This document shows, one piece after another, positions 7,203 to 16,373 of a stretch of 64,000 bases of DNA. The notes under the pieces are model-generated. The model had not been told where the DNA came from. It did no database searches and was given only the letters and a program-made list of their open reading frames with translations. The number at the start of each line of letters is the position of its first letter. The first letter of the stretch is position 1. The position numbers and the translations under genes are program-made. This DNA comes from Pontibacter mangrovi (GTDB lineage Bacteria > Bacteroidota > Bacteroidia > Cytophagales > Hymenobacteraceae), in NCBI RefSeq assembly GCF_006385705.1, contig NZ_VFRQ01000004.1:248001-312000 (forward strand), in the 5' to 3' direction.

Positions 7203-9242
7203 ATGAGACTTCTACAGTATTTGTATCCAAAATGGGCAATGGCAGCTATGGTTGTGCTTTTGCAGCTGTCAGGCCACCCGCTTAGTGCTCAGGCACTGCT
7301 ATCTCCGGATGCGGTTCCAAAGTTTATAAACCCATTGCCTATCCCAGCCGTGATCGATGCCACCAACTCAGGCAACAGATCGATCACGATGACCATCTCA
7401 CAGTTTGAGCAGGACCTTGGCCTGGGCCTGACAGATGCCTCGGGCAATCCTGTGCTTACGACCGTCTGGGGCTACAACGGCCAGTACCCGGGCCCTACTA
7501 TTCTGGCTAAAAAAGACCAGCCATTACAGGTAAAGTGGCTCAACAGGCTGGTAGATGAAAACAACCAGCCATTGCCACACCTGTTCCCCATAGATAGGTC
7601 CTTGGCCTGGGCAGATCCGGGGGGAGAGGGGGTGCCTATTGTTACGCACCTGCACGGCGGTCACAACGAGTCTGCCAGTGATGGCCTGCCCGAGGCTTGG
7701 TACACACCTTTTGCCCAGGACAAAGGCCCCGTGTTTGTGAAAGGAGAAGACATACCTTACTACTACGACAACAGGCAGGAGGCTGCCACCATCTGGTACC
7801 ACGACCACGCAATCGGCATCACGCGCCTTAATGTATATGCTGGCCTGGCAGGATTTTACCTGCTGACCGATGGGTTTGAGAATGGCTTGAGAAGAAGCAG
7901 AAGGTTGCCCAACGAGCGCTACGACATTGGTTTAGCCATACAGGATCGTATGTTCACCACCGATGGGCAGCTGTTTTATCCATCTGAGTCGGAGGTGGAG
8001 GGCGCTCCCACGCCCAGCATACTTCCCGAGTTCTTTGGAAACATCATTCTGGTAAATGGCAAAGCCTGGCCTATCTTACATGTAGAGCCCAGGCAGTACC
8101 GCTTCCGTCTGCTGAACGGGTCGGACTCCAGGTTCTATAACCTGAAGCTGCCCAAAGGGATGAAGATGTGGCAGATCGGCTCGGACAGCGGCTTGCTGCC
8201 CAAGCCGGTTGAGCAGGAGGAACTGCTGATTGCTCCGGGTGAACGTAAGGATGTGATCATTGACTTCTCGGATCAGGGTCTGTGGAAAAAAAACATCATC
8301 ATCCAGAATGATGCCCCTACACCTTACCCTAACGGAGAGCCAGTGGACGAGAACGATGGCGCGGCTCAGATAATGGCCTTTAAAGTGGATGTTCCGCGAA
8401 ACGAGGCTTATCCGCTCACGCCTGTTCCGGTATCCTATAACAAGCCCTTGCCCGCTGTGCCAACTGCTATTAATGTCAGAAAACTGATCTTGTTTGAAGG
8501 AGAGGATGAGTATGGCCGGCTGATGCCAATGCTGGGTACTATGGAAGACGGTGCCATGGAGTTTCATGACCCGATCACCGAAAACCCTGCCCTGAACAGC
8601 ACTGAGGTTTGGGAGATCTACAACCTCACGCCTGATGCGCACCCGATACACCTGCACCTGGTGTCGTTCAGGGTGCTTAATTCGCAGGCATTTACCGGTA
8701 CTGTAAACGAAGAGACAGGAGCACTCTCGGATGTGCAACTGGTGGGGCCGGTTAAAAAGCCGGAGCCAGGGCAGGAGGGCAGGAAAGATACCTACCCGAT
8801 TGCTCCCGGTGAGGTAACCAGGCTGATAGCCACCTTTGAGAGGGAAGGACTTTATGTCTGGCACTGCCACATTCTCTCGCACGAAGACCACGATATGATG
8901 CGGCCATACTATGTAGGCAACATGCCTAAAGGTATGCTGGCCAACCTTGAGGAGTTAGTGGAGGATCTTTTAAAGGAAGGCGAAAAGATCTTTGTTGTGT
9001 ATCCAAACCCATCCTCTGGTACGGCCACGCTGCGGGTAAAGATTGATGAGCCAATGACGGCTGTTGCACTACGTCTGCTGGACCTAAACGGTAACCTGGT
9101 GCTGGACATGCTAAGCCAGCAGCTGGAGAAAGGCGAGCACCAGCTCGAAATAAACGGCAACAGTTTACCAAAAGGCATTTACGTATGCGAAGTATCGGTA
9201 AACAACCGCGTGTACCGCGAACGGCTAATCCTGACAAAGTAA
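7203..9242 (+). CDS. Secreted multicopper oxidase with T9SS sorting domain
   Basis: A 679-residue protein with a signal peptide (about 1-30, ending SAQA) and three cupredoxin domains like CotA or bilirubin oxidase. The copper sites are complete: HLHGGH at 149-154, HDH at 200-202, HPIHLH at 480-485 and HCHILSHEDH at 554-563, which supply type 1, 2 and 3 copper ligands. From about residue 595 a T9SS type A C-terminal domain follows (VVYPNPSSGTATLRV ... LPKGIYVCEV ... LILTK). The enzyme should be exported, then moved across the outer membrane by the type IX system and anchored or released. The likely role is oxidation of phenolics, bilins or metal ions. The gene lacks the AAGTATA motif that is dense in its neighbours. 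Confidence 0.93.
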   Translation: MRLLQYLYPKWAMAAMVVLLQLSGHPLSAQALLSPDAVPKFINPLPIPAVIDATNSGNRSITMTISQFEQDLGLGLTDASGNPVLTTVWGYNGQYPGPTILAKKDQPLQVKWLNRLVDENNQPLPHLFPIDRSLAWADPGGEGVPIVTHLHGGHNESASDGLPEAWYTPFAQDKGPVFVKGEDIPYYYDNRQEAATIWYHDHAIGITRLNVYAGLAGFYLLTDGFENGLRRSRRLPNERYDIGLAIQDRMFTTDGQLFYPSESEVEGAPTPSILPEFFGNIILVNGKAWPILHVEPRQYRFRLLNGSDSRFYNLKLPKGMKMWQIGSDSGLLPKPVEQEELLIAPGERKDVIIDFSDQGLWKKNIIIQNDAPTPYPNGEPVDENDGAAQIMAFKVDVPRNEAYPLTPVPVSYNKPLPAVPTAINVRKLILFEGEDEYGRLMPMLGTMEDGAMEFHDPITENPALNSTEVWEIYNLTPDAHPIHLHLVSFRVLNSQAFTGTVNEETGALSDVQLVGPVKKPEPGQEGRKDTYPIAPGEVTRLIATFEREGLYVWHCHILSHEDHDMMRPYYVGNMPKGMLANLEELVEDLLKEGEKIFVVYPNPSSGTATLRVKIDEPMTAVALRLLDLNGNLVLDMLSQQLEKGEHQLEINGNSLPKGIYVCEVSVNNRVYRERLILTK

Positions 9243-9250
9243 TTATTCAT

Positions 9251-9295
9251 GCATAAAAGCAAATCCCTGGTCGTAGCAGGGATTTGCTTTTATGC
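9251..9295. terminator. Bidirectional terminator
   Basis: A perfect 19-bp inverted repeat with a 7-base loop; the arms run A-rich to T-rich, so it can end transcription in both directions. It sits between the convergent oxidase and exporter genes. Confidence 0.95.
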
Positions 9296-9300
9296 ACCCA

Positions 9301-10197
9301 TTACCCCTCCGTCACGGCCTGCCGCGTGCGGCTTACCAGGTATACCCCGGCAAAAATCAGCATTGCAAAGAGCCCCTTTTGCAGCGTAAACACGTCTTTG
9401 CCCGCAATAACGGCTATAAGTATGGCCAGCACCGGCTGCAGGTAGATGTAAGCCCCTACCAGCGAGGGATTGGCATAGCGCAGCGCCCAGGTGTTGAAAA
9501 GGTAAGCGATGATGGTTACGGCAAGCACCATAAAGACAATAGCCCACCAGACAGCGGCAGGATAGGTGCTATAATCCGTTTCCAGCACCTGCTGCCATCC
9601 GAAAGGCACCACAATCACGGCTCCTACGGTAAAGATGCGGCTCACCACTGTAAAGGCGTTATACTTCTGCATCAGCGGCTTTACCAAAACTAAGTATAGG
9701 CCAAACGAAGTAGCGTTGAGGATAATGAGCAGGTCGCCCCAGAGGTTGCCGGTAGTATGCTCGCTGCCGGAAGTATAAATGAGCAGAAAAGCACCCGTAA
9801 ACGCCAGCGCGATACCGCCCACCTTACGTTTGCTGATGCGCTCGCGCAAAAGTATGGCCGAAAAAACCAGCACCACCACCGGCACGATCACCATCAGCAG
9901 GGCCGCATTGATGGGCGCCGTCAGGTTGAGCCCGGCAAAAAAGCAGAGCTGGTTGATGGCCACGCCCGTTACGCCGCAAAGTATGGCCCGCAGGTTATCG
10001 TTCCAGCCCACAATCTTCTCGCGGGTTACCAGCCGCGAGAAAAAGCCGAAAAAGATGGCTGCCGACACCACCCGGATCACGATCAGACCGAAAGGACCCA
10101 TGTAGGCGGGCATCACCTCTTTGGCGATGCTGTAGTTACTGCCATAGATCAGGGCCACCAGAAAAAGTGCCCCATGCACCTGCCATTGCTTGTTCAT
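9301..10197 (-). CDS. EamA-family (DMT superfamily) exporter
   Basis: A 298-residue inner-membrane protein with about ten hydrophobic helices arranged as two EamA repeats. The N-terminal GALFLVALIYGSNYSIAKEVMP is typical of the drug/metabolite transporter superfamily. The second repeat begins near LWGDLLIILNATSFGLYLVLVKPLM. The start at 10197 (MNKQW) was preferred over a longer frame because the upstream extension would cross a TACCTTTG promoter element. The substrate is unknown; relatives export amino acids or metabolites. It faces an AI-2E-family gene across a short divergent region. Confidence 0.9.
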   Translation of the reverse strand: MNKQWQVHGALFLVALIYGSNYSIAKEVMPAYMGPFGLIVIRVVSAAIFFGFFSRLVTREKIVGWNDNLRAILCGVTGVAINQLCFFAGLNLTAPINAALLMVIVPVVVLVFSAILLRERISKRKVGGIALAFTGAFLLIYTSGSEHTTGNLWGDLLIILNATSFGLYLVLVKPLMQKYNAFTVVSRIFTVGAVIVVPFGWQQVLETDYSTYPAAVWWAIVFMVLAVTIIAYLFNTWALRYANPSLVGAYIYLQPVLAILIAVIAGKDVFTLQKGLFAMLIFAGVYLVSRTRQAVTEG

Positions 10198-10201
10198 GCC
10201 G

Positions 10202-10209
10202 CAAAGGTA
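10202..10209 (-). promoter_or_regulatory. Putative -7 promoter element (TACCTTTG), very close to the start
   Basis: Exact TAnnTTTG match on the minus strand that ends only four bases before the ATG of the EamA gene. With transcription normally starting about seven bases after this element, the message would be nearly leaderless. Confidence 0.45.
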
Positions 10210-10262
10210 CATGCTTATTTGCACCGCTCCGTATAAGGGAGGGAACAAAATCTACAAGCTCT

Positions 10263-11405
10263 ATGAATGGGATGCCCTTAACGGTGCGGCGGTCTATCGA
10301 AATAATGGGACTGTTCTTTCTGGGATGGTTTATTGTGCTGGCCAAGGGGCTGCTGACCCCGCTGCTGCTGGCTTTTTTTATCAGCATCATGCTCATGCCG
10401 CTGTACCGGTTTTTTGCCAAGTATAAGCTGCCCGACGCACTGGCTATTATCATCAGTATCCTGTCGATGGTGGTGGTGTTTGGCCTGATAATCTGGTTTT
10501 TCTCTGTTCAGATCGGCAACCTGATCTCAGACTTCCCGGTGATCCGGAAGAACGTGACGCTGCACCTGAATGCCCTGAGTGCCTGGGTGGAGAATCACTC
10601 CCCCTTCTCCACTACCGAGCAGCTGAACTTTATACGGGAGCAGAGCGATAAGCTGCTGGGCTACACGGGCACGATTTTATCCGGTGCAGCCGGCTCGGTT
10701 ACATCCGTGGTGGTGCTGTTGGGCCTGCTGCCCATCTACATCTTTCTTGTCATGTTCTATAAGAACCTGCTGCTGCGCTTCGTGTTTTTCTGGTTCCCGA
10801 AAGAGCAGCACCACAAGGTAGAGGAGACGCTGCAGGAGATGCAGGTGATCATTAAAAGCTACCTGTTTGGCCTGCTGATCCAGGTAAGTTACATGACGGT
10901 GCTGTTAGGCGGAATTCTGCTGCTCATCGGCATTAAGCACGCGCTGCTTATCGGGCTGATCTTCGCCTTCCTCAACTTGATTCCATACATTGGCGCACTG
11001 ATCGGGAACATCATCGGTGTGCTGCTGACGCTGGCCTCCTCGTCTGAGCTGTGGCCGGTGTTTGCCGTGTTGGGCACCATCACCTTTGTGCAGTTCCTGG
11101 ACAACAATATCCTGATGCCGCGCATTGTGGGTTCTAAAGTGCGACTGAATGCCCTGGCAACCATTGTGGGCGTTATTGTGGGCGGTGAGATTGCAGGAGT
11201 GGCCGGCATGTTCCTGTCGTTGCCTGTGTTGGCTGTGCTAAAGGTAGTGTTCGACCGCACCGAGCAGTTTAAGCAGTGGGGAGTGCTGTTCGGCGACGAG
11301 CGGCCGGAGCGCAGCCCGATGGAGGAGCCTTTATTCCGGAAGAAGAGCAGCCGGGTAAGGAAGATGCTGGAGCGGGAGAACAAAGTGGAGCCGCCGCAGA
11401 AGTAG
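10263..11405 (+). CDS. AI-2E family transporter (PerM/TqsA type)
   Basis: A 380-residue membrane protein of the AI-2E exporter family. It has N-terminal paired helices (about 12-75), a central soluble segment rich in charged residues (FWFPKEQHHKVEETLQEMQ), then the conserved C-terminal helices with LNLIPYIGALIGNIIGVLL and VQFLDNNILMPRIVGSKV, the signature of this family. The tail is basic. Members have been linked to autoinducer-2 export or to sodium/proton antiport; the sequence cannot decide. ATG 10263 was chosen over an upstream frame that would overlap the divergent exporter gene. Confidence 0.92.
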   Translation: MNGMPLTVRRSIEIMGLFFLGWFIVLAKGLLTPLLLAFFISIMLMPLYRFFAKYKLPDALAIIISILSMVVVFGLIIWFFSVQIGNLISDFPVIRKNVTLHLNALSAWVENHSPFSTTEQLNFIREQSDKLLGYTGTILSGAAGSVTSVVVLLGLLPIYIFLVMFYKNLLLRFVFFWFPKEQHHKVEETLQEMQVIIKSYLFGLLIQVSYMTVLLGGILLLIGIKHALLIGLIFAFLNLIPYIGALIGNIIGVLLTLASSSELWPVFAVLGTITFVQFLDNNILMPRIVGSKVRLNALATIVGVIVGGEIAGVAGMFLSLPVLAVLKVVFDRTEQFKQWGVLFGDERPERSPMEEPLFRKKSSRVRKMLERENKVEPPQK

Positions 11406-11436
11406 TTTTTATTTTTAATTAAGAACATGGAAGGCT

Positions 11437-11699
11437 CATCCCAGTCCTTGGGTTGAGCGCCTTCTAGATTTCCGGTGCCGAAGGCATTGCGACGTAGGAG
11501 CAAAGGAAATGTAGACAGTGCGATGCCCTAATCGAGGGCCCCTACCCCCAGGACGAGGCCTCCCGGCCTTGGAGGGCACCAAATATGAGGTGCAACGATG
11601 GGTATGTAAGACTCAGGATAAACGGAAGCTAGAAAGCTTAGCTTGGTTCCAGTTGCAGGAAGCGGTGGCTAATAGCGGCACAAGCGGACGCTTGCGCCA
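11437..11699. repeat. Interspersed repeat family R1, copy B
   Basis: The left half matches copy A (4941-5153). The right half, from CTACCCCCAGGACGAG through GGTGCAACGATGGGTATGTAAG to AATAGCGGCACAAGCGGACG, matches copy C at 51123-51327. It is therefore the most complete copy. It lies in intergenic DNA and shows no transposase or clear terminal repeats. Confidence 0.87.
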
Positions 11700-11750
11700 G
11701 AAAAGCTCCAACACCCTTGTTTTATACTTACCTCTTTGCCTGCAAATTTG

Positions 11751-11758
11751 TAGCTTTG
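11751..11758 (+). promoter_or_regulatory. Putative -7 promoter element (TAGCTTTG)
   Basis: Exact TAnnTTTG match 28 bases before the rarA ATG, a normal leader length. Confidence 0.6.
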
Positions 11759-11786
11759 TCTTAAACCGACTGCGGAGAAAGTATAG

Positions 11787-13055
11787 ATGAACCACCCGAA
11801 CATACCCCTGGCCGAGCGCATGCGGCCCCACAACCTCGATCAGTATTACGGACAAAAGCACCTCGTAGGCCCTGACGGCATCCTGCGCCGCTACATTGAG
11901 GGCGGGGTGATACCAAGTATGATTTTGTGGGGTCCTCCGGGAGTGGGCAAAACCACGCTGGCCAACATTATCGCCAACCAGATGAAAGTGCCCTTTGTAG
12001 CTCTGAGCGCGATCAACTCCGGCGTGAAAGACATTCGTGAGGTGATAGACCAGGCCAAAAAGCGGCAGGGAACGGTGCTGTTCATCGATGAGATCCATAG
12101 GTTTAACAAATCGCAGCAGGATGCGCTGCTGGGGGCGGTGGAGAAAGGTGTGGTTACCTTGGTGGGAGCCACAACCGAGAACCCTTCTTTCGAGGTTATT
12201 TCAGCTTTGCTGTCGCGCTGCCAGGTATACATCCTCAAGCACCTGACGAAAGATGAGTTGATAGAACTGGTAGACAAGGCGCTGGCGCAGGACGAGTGGA
12301 TGCAGTACCGCAAGGTGCGGGTAGAGGAGTATGAGGCGCTGCTGACCATCTCGGGCGGCGATGCGCGCAAGCTGCTGAACCTGCTGGAGATTGTGGCTGA
12401 GGGTGTGAAAGCTGAGGAAGTAGTGATCACCAACGAGCTGGTGAAGCAGGTGGCGCAGCAGAACATCGTGATGTACGACAAGTCGGGCGAGATGCACTAC
12501 GACCTGGTGTCGGCCTTCATCAAGTCTATCCGCGGCTCAGATCCCAACGCGGCCGTTTACTGGCTGGCCCGCATGATAGAGGGCGGCGAAGACCCGAAGT
12601 TTATCGCCCGCAGGCTGCTCATCGCGGCTTCCGAGGACATCGGCCTGGCAAATGCCAACGCGCTGCTGATGGCCACCAACTGCTTTCAGGCGGTGCAGAT
12701 GATCGGGTACCCCGAGGCAGAGATCATACTTTCGCAGTGCACGATTTACCTGGCCACATCCCCCAAGAGCAACGCCAGCTACAAGGCCATTAAAACGGCG
12801 CGGGCGCTGGTGCAGCAAACCGGTAACCTGCCCGTGCCGCTGCACATCCGCAACGCGCCTACCAAACTGATGAAGGAGATCGGCTACGGCAACAACTACA
12901 AGTACGCCCACGACTACGAAGGCAACTTTGTGCCGCAGGAGTTCATGCCGCAGGAGCTAAGTAACACTTCCCTTTACCAGCCCGGCAGCAACGCCCGCGA
13001 GCGCGACCTGCTGAAGCAGCTGCAGGCGCAGTGGGGGAAAAAGTATCGTTATTAG
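11787..13055 (+). CDS. rarA: Replication-associated recombination protein A (RarA/MgsA)
   Basis: A 422-residue AAA+ ATPase related to clamp-loader subunits and to Mgs1/WRNIP1, acting at stalled replication forks. Walker A GPPGVGKTT lies at 49-57, Walker B FIDEIHRF near 99-106, sensor 1 GATTENPSFE near 133-142 and the arginine-finger region ALLSRCQVY after it. The C-terminal tetramerisation part (RGSDPNAAVYWLARMI ... AASEDIGLANPNA-like) is well conserved and of full length. It has its own promoter and is followed by a small membrane protein gene. Confidence 0.96.
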   Translation: MNHPNIPLAERMRPHNLDQYYGQKHLVGPDGILRRYIEGGVIPSMILWGPPGVGKTTLANIIANQMKVPFVALSAINSGVKDIREVIDQAKKRQGTVLFIDEIHRFNKSQQDALLGAVEKGVVTLVGATTENPSFEVISALLSRCQVYILKHLTKDELIELVDKALAQDEWMQYRKVRVEEYEALLTISGGDARKLLNLLEIVAEGVKAEEVVITNELVKQVAQQNIVMYDKSGEMHYDLVSAFIKSIRGSDPNAAVYWLARMIEGGEDPKFIARRLLIAASEDIGLANANALLMATNCFQAVQMIGYPEAEIILSQCTIYLATSPKSNASYKAIKTARALVQQTGNLPVPLHIRNAPTKLMKEIGYGNNYKYAHDYEGNFVPQEFMPQELSNTSLYQPGSNARERDLLKQLQAQWGKKYRY

Positions 13056-13121
13056 AAAGCTGAGAATCTAAAAGTTAAGGAAATCAAGAAACTAATAGCG
13101 CGTAACAATCAACGACCAAAA

Positions 13122-13325
13122 ATGAACAGGCTGGTCTTTATACTTTCGTTTGTGCTGCTGATCGCCTTCTATGTTGTGTGGGGGCAGCTGGAGTATCCGT
13201 TTGGCGGTTTTTTAGTGGTGGTGGGTACGCTGGCGTTGATATACTTCAGGAGGCGCTACCTGGGCATGCGGCCTTACTGGGCAGGTAAATTTTCTGATAT
13301 CCCAAAGTATTTTAAACTGCCGTAA
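13122..13325 (+). CDS. Small two-helix membrane protein, unknown
   Basis: A 67-residue protein with two hydrophobic helices at about 3-22 and 26-43 and a basic tail (FRRRYLGMRPYWAGKFSDIPKYFKLP). It lies 66 bases after rarA on the same strand. The composition and positive-inside pattern support a real inner-membrane protein, but I recognise no family. Confidence 0.65.
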   Translation: MNRLVFILSFVLLIAFYVVWGQLEYPFGGFLVVVGTLALIYFRRRYLGMRPYWAGKFSDIPKYFKLP

Positions 13326-13424
13326 CTTTTAACCTTGGATTTTTATAACTTTCTAACTTAAATGGTTTGTCTATAAATTGGGGTGGTTGGTCGAGAAGGG
13401 GAGAACAGGATGAACTTTAAGGCC

Positions 13425-13432
13425 TATTTTTG
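13425..13432 (+). promoter_or_regulatory. Putative -7 promoter element (TATTTTTG)
   Basis: Exact TAnnTTTG match 65 bases upstream of sppA. Confidence 0.5.
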
Positions 13433-13497
13433 TTTATGAAGTATGGGGGGCAGACGGCCCCACGTCTATACAAAGAATAACCAAACCCTAACGCAAC

Positions 13498-15261
13498 ATG
13501 TTAAACTTCCTGAAGTATGTGCTGGCTACCATTGTAGGCTTGCTCATATTCTTCTTTATCAGCATTCTGTTATTGATAGGCATCGTCGCCAGCTCATCCT
13601 CCAAAGATGAGGTTAAAGTGGCCGACAACTCCGTGCTGGAGCTGAAGCTGGACAAACCTATAGCAGAGCGCGACCCGAAAGACCCCTTGGCTGAGCTCGG
13701 ATTCGCCTTCGGCGGATTCTCCAGCACCGATGGCCTTGACCAGATAAAAGCAGCCATCCGCCGCGCCAAAACCGACGATAACATCAAAGGCATTTTCCTG
13801 AACATGACGTTTGTGGATGCCGGTATGGGCCAACTGGAAGAAATCCGTAACGACCTGGCTGATTTCAGAAAGTCGGGGAAATTCGTGGTGTCTTACACCG
13901 ACCTCTCTACCGAAAAAGCCTACTACCTGGCCTCCGTGGCCGACAAGATCTACCTGAACCCGATGGGCACGATCGAGTTTAATGGTATGAGCTCGGAGAT
14001 GTTCTTCTTTAAGCGCCTGCTGGATAAACTGGGAATAGAGGCGCAGATCTTTAAAGTAGGAACCTATAAGAGCGCCGTGGAGCCTTTCTTCCTGGAGAAG
14101 GCCAGCGAGGCGAACCGTGAGCAGCTCAACTCCTTCCTGAACTCCATCAACAACTACCAGCTAAAGCAGATTGCTGCCTCGCGTGGCATAGCGGCCGAGG
14201 AGCTGAAGAACGTGCAGGACAACCTGCTGGTGCGCGACCCGGAGGATGCCCTGAAGTATAAACTCATTACCAACGTGGGTTACTACGATGAGGCGCTTAC
14301 CTACATGAAAGACCAGATGGGCCTGGAAGAGAAAGACGAGCTGGAAATGGTGGAACTCTCAAAGTATAAAAAGGTGCGTGGCAAGGATGAGATCAGCACG
14401 TCGAAGAACCGTATTGCGGTGGTGTATGCCGACGGCGACATTGTGGACGGTGAAGGCGATGAGGACAACATCGGCGGCATCCGCTTTGCCGAAGCCATCC
14501 GGGAGGCCCGCCTGGACGAGGACGTTAAGGCCGTGGTGCTGCGCATCAGCTCACCGGGTGGTAGCGCGCTGGCCTCCGACATCATCTGGCGCGAAGTGCA
14601 GCTCACCAGAAAGGTAAAGCCGGTTATTGCCTCTATGTCTGATGTGGCTGCCTCGGGCGGGTATTACATTGCCATGGGCTGCGATACGATTGTGGCGCAC
14701 CCGAACACCATTACCGGCAGCATCGGCGTGTTTGGCGTGATCCCGAACGTGCAGGGCTTCCTGAACGAGAAACTGGGCATTACCGTGGACCACGTAAGCA
14801 CAGGCAAGTTCTCTGACATGCCGACCATTACCCGCCCAATGACGGCGCAGGAAAAGGATATCATGCAGCACCAGATCAACCAGGTGTACGAAACCTTTAC
14901 CGGCAAAGCCGCCAAGGGCCGCAACATGAGCCAGGACCAGCTTAAGGAGTATGCCTCGGGCCGCGTATGGTCTGGCATAGAGGCCAAAGAGCGCAACCTG
15001 GTGGATGTGTTCGGAGGCTTGGATGAGGCTATCGCCATTGCCGCCAAAAAGGCAAGCGTAGAAGACGATTACCGCCTGAAAGAGCTCCCTGCCCGCAAGA
15101 CTTTCCTGGATGAGTTCCTGAAGAACATGGGCACGAATGCCAAAGAGCAGTCTATAAAGGCGGAAATGGGCGAGCTGTACCCATACTACAAGCTTTATCA
15201 GAAAGTGTCTACCATGCAGGGCATACAGGCACGCATGCCTTACGAGATGACCGTAGAATAA
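13498..15261 (+). CDS. sppA: Signal peptide peptidase SppA (long, 67-kDa type)
   Basis: A 587-residue membrane-anchored serine protease that degrades cleaved signal peptides in the periplasm. One N-terminal helix (about 5-32) anchors it. Two tandem Clp/crotonase-like domains follow, as in the long E. coli-type enzyme. The catalytic lysine is K191 in GTYKSAVEPF and the nucleophile is S408 in TGSIGVFG, spaced as in the E. coli K209/S409 pair. A SSPGGSALAS oxyanion segment is also present. A promoter lies upstream and a terminator 60 bases downstream, so it is a single-gene unit. Confidence 0.96.
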   Translation: MLNFLKYVLATIVGLLIFFFISILLLIGIVASSSSKDEVKVADNSVLELKLDKPIAERDPKDPLAELGFAFGGFSSTDGLDQIKAAIRRAKTDDNIKGIFLNMTFVDAGMGQLEEIRNDLADFRKSGKFVVSYTDLSTEKAYYLASVADKIYLNPMGTIEFNGMSSEMFFFKRLLDKLGIEAQIFKVGTYKSAVEPFFLEKASEANREQLNSFLNSINNYQLKQIAASRGIAAEELKNVQDNLLVRDPEDALKYKLITNVGYYDEALTYMKDQMGLEEKDELEMVELSKYKKVRGKDEISTSKNRIAVVYADGDIVDGEGDEDNIGGIRFAEAIREARLDEDVKAVVLRISSPGGSALASDIIWREVQLTRKVKPVIASMSDVAASGGYYIAMGCDTIVAHPNTITGSIGVFGVIPNVQGFLNEKLGITVDHVSTGKFSDMPTITRPMTAQEKDIMQHQINQVYETFTGKAAKGRNMSQDQLKEYASGRVWSGIEAKERNLVDVFGGLDEAIAIAAKKASVEDDYRLKELPARKTFLDEFLKNMGTNAKEQSIKAEMGELYPYYKLYQKVSTMQGIQARMPYEMTVE

Positions 15262-15320
15262 AAAAAACGCCTGCAGTAAAGGGCGAGAGCCTTTTTATAG
15301 CTGCATGGCCGCAAATATGA

Positions 15321-15360
15321 AACGCTTCCGGGATCCAGTTCCGGAAGCGTTTTTTGTTTT
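15321..15360 (+). terminator. Intrinsic terminator
   Basis: Stem AACGCTTCCGG/CCGGAAGCGTT with a T-rich tail, downstream of sppA. Confidence 0.93.
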
Positions 15361-15452
15361 TTACCAGTGCTATTTTTCGCAACTTTGCCGGGCATGGTTC
15401 TATAGCAGGGCCTGTGAGATGAACTCAAAAACCACACATTCACGATTATATT

Positions 15453-16265
15453 ATGCAGCAGCTACAGGAGTCTACTTCATACTTACAGAAACGCATCGGC
15501 GATTTTGCGCCTGAGTTCGGAATTATACTTGGAACAGGCCTGGGGGCGCTGGTAAACGAGCTGGAAATAGCGAATGCCATCTCTTATGCCGAGATACCTA
15601 ACTTCCCGGTGTCTACCGTAGAGAGCCACTCCGGCAAACTGATTTTCGGAACGCTGGCTGGCCGCCGCGTGATGGTGATGCAGGGCCGCTTCCACTACTA
15701 CGAGGGCTACAGCATGGAGCAGGTGGTGTTTCCGGTGAGAGTGATGAAGCTGATGGGCGTGAAAAAGCTGTTCGTTTCCAACGCAGCCGGCGGCCTGAAC
15801 CCGGACTTCAATACCTCAGACCTGATGGTGATTACCGACCATATCAACCTGCAGCCTTTCAACCCGCTGATCGGCAAAAATATAAATGAGTTGGGCCCCC
15901 GCTTCCCGGACATGAGCGACGTGTACGATGAGCATATGGTGCGTGAGGCCATGGTGGTAGCCGAAGATGCAGGCTTTGCGGTGCAGGAGGGGGTATACGT
16001 GAGCGTGCCGGGCCCGATGCTGGAGACACCAGCCGAATACCGCTACCTGAGCATTATCGGTGCAGATGCCGTGGGTATGTCTACGGTGCCCGAGGTGATT
16101 GCCGCCCGCCACATGGGCATGCCGGTGTTTGCTGTCTCCGTGATAACGGACCTGTGTACGCCGGGCCGTATTAAAAAAGTGGTTTTGGCTGATATTTTAG
16201 AGGCGGCGGCCATCGCAGAGCCCCGCATGACGCACCTGATCAAAGAACTGGTGCGCCGCAGCTAG
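15453..16265 (+). CDS. punA: Purine nucleoside phosphorylase (type I, trimeric)
   Basis: A 270-residue enzyme that splits inosine or guanosine with phosphate to give base and ribose 1-phosphate in purine salvage. Phosphate and ribose contacts are visible: GTGLGAL near 27-33, QGRFHYYEGYS near 75-85, SNAAGGLNPDF near 109-119 and GPMLETPAEYR near 188-198, followed by the conserved GADAVGMSTVPEVIAA. Length and motifs match the low-molecular-mass trimeric class. It ends at a long bidirectional terminator shared with the convergent CPBP gene. Confidence 0.95.
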   Translation: MQQLQESTSYLQKRIGDFAPEFGIILGTGLGALVNELEIANAISYAEIPNFPVSTVESHSGKLIFGTLAGRRVMVMQGRFHYYEGYSMEQVVFPVRVMKLMGVKKLFVSNAAGGLNPDFNTSDLMVITDHINLQPFNPLIGKNINELGPRFPDMSDVYDEHMVREAMVVAEDAGFAVQEGVYVSVPGPMLETPAEYRYLSIIGADAVGMSTVPEVIAARHMGMPVFAVSVITDLCTPGRIKKVVLADILEAAAIAEPRMTHLIKELVRRS

Positions 16266-16281
16266 CTTTATACTTTAACAG

Positions 16282-16326
16282 AAACAGGACAGGCAGAAGC
16301 ACCATCGCTTCTGCCTGTCCTGTTTT
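16282..16326. terminator. Bidirectional terminator
   Basis: Perfect 19-bp inverted repeat (AAACAGGACAGGCAGAAGC and its complement) with a 6-base loop and T run, between convergent genes. Confidence 0.95.
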
Positions 16327-16373
16327 AGCTGCAGCGGATAAAGTATGGCGGCCGGTTTTGCCTGTAGTGTGGC

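Larger units (their letters stand above)
11406..11786. other. Intergenic region filled by repeat R1 and rarA promoter
   Basis: 381 bases. Most of it is repeat copy B; the right end carries the rarA promoter. No gene seen. Confidence 0.7.
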
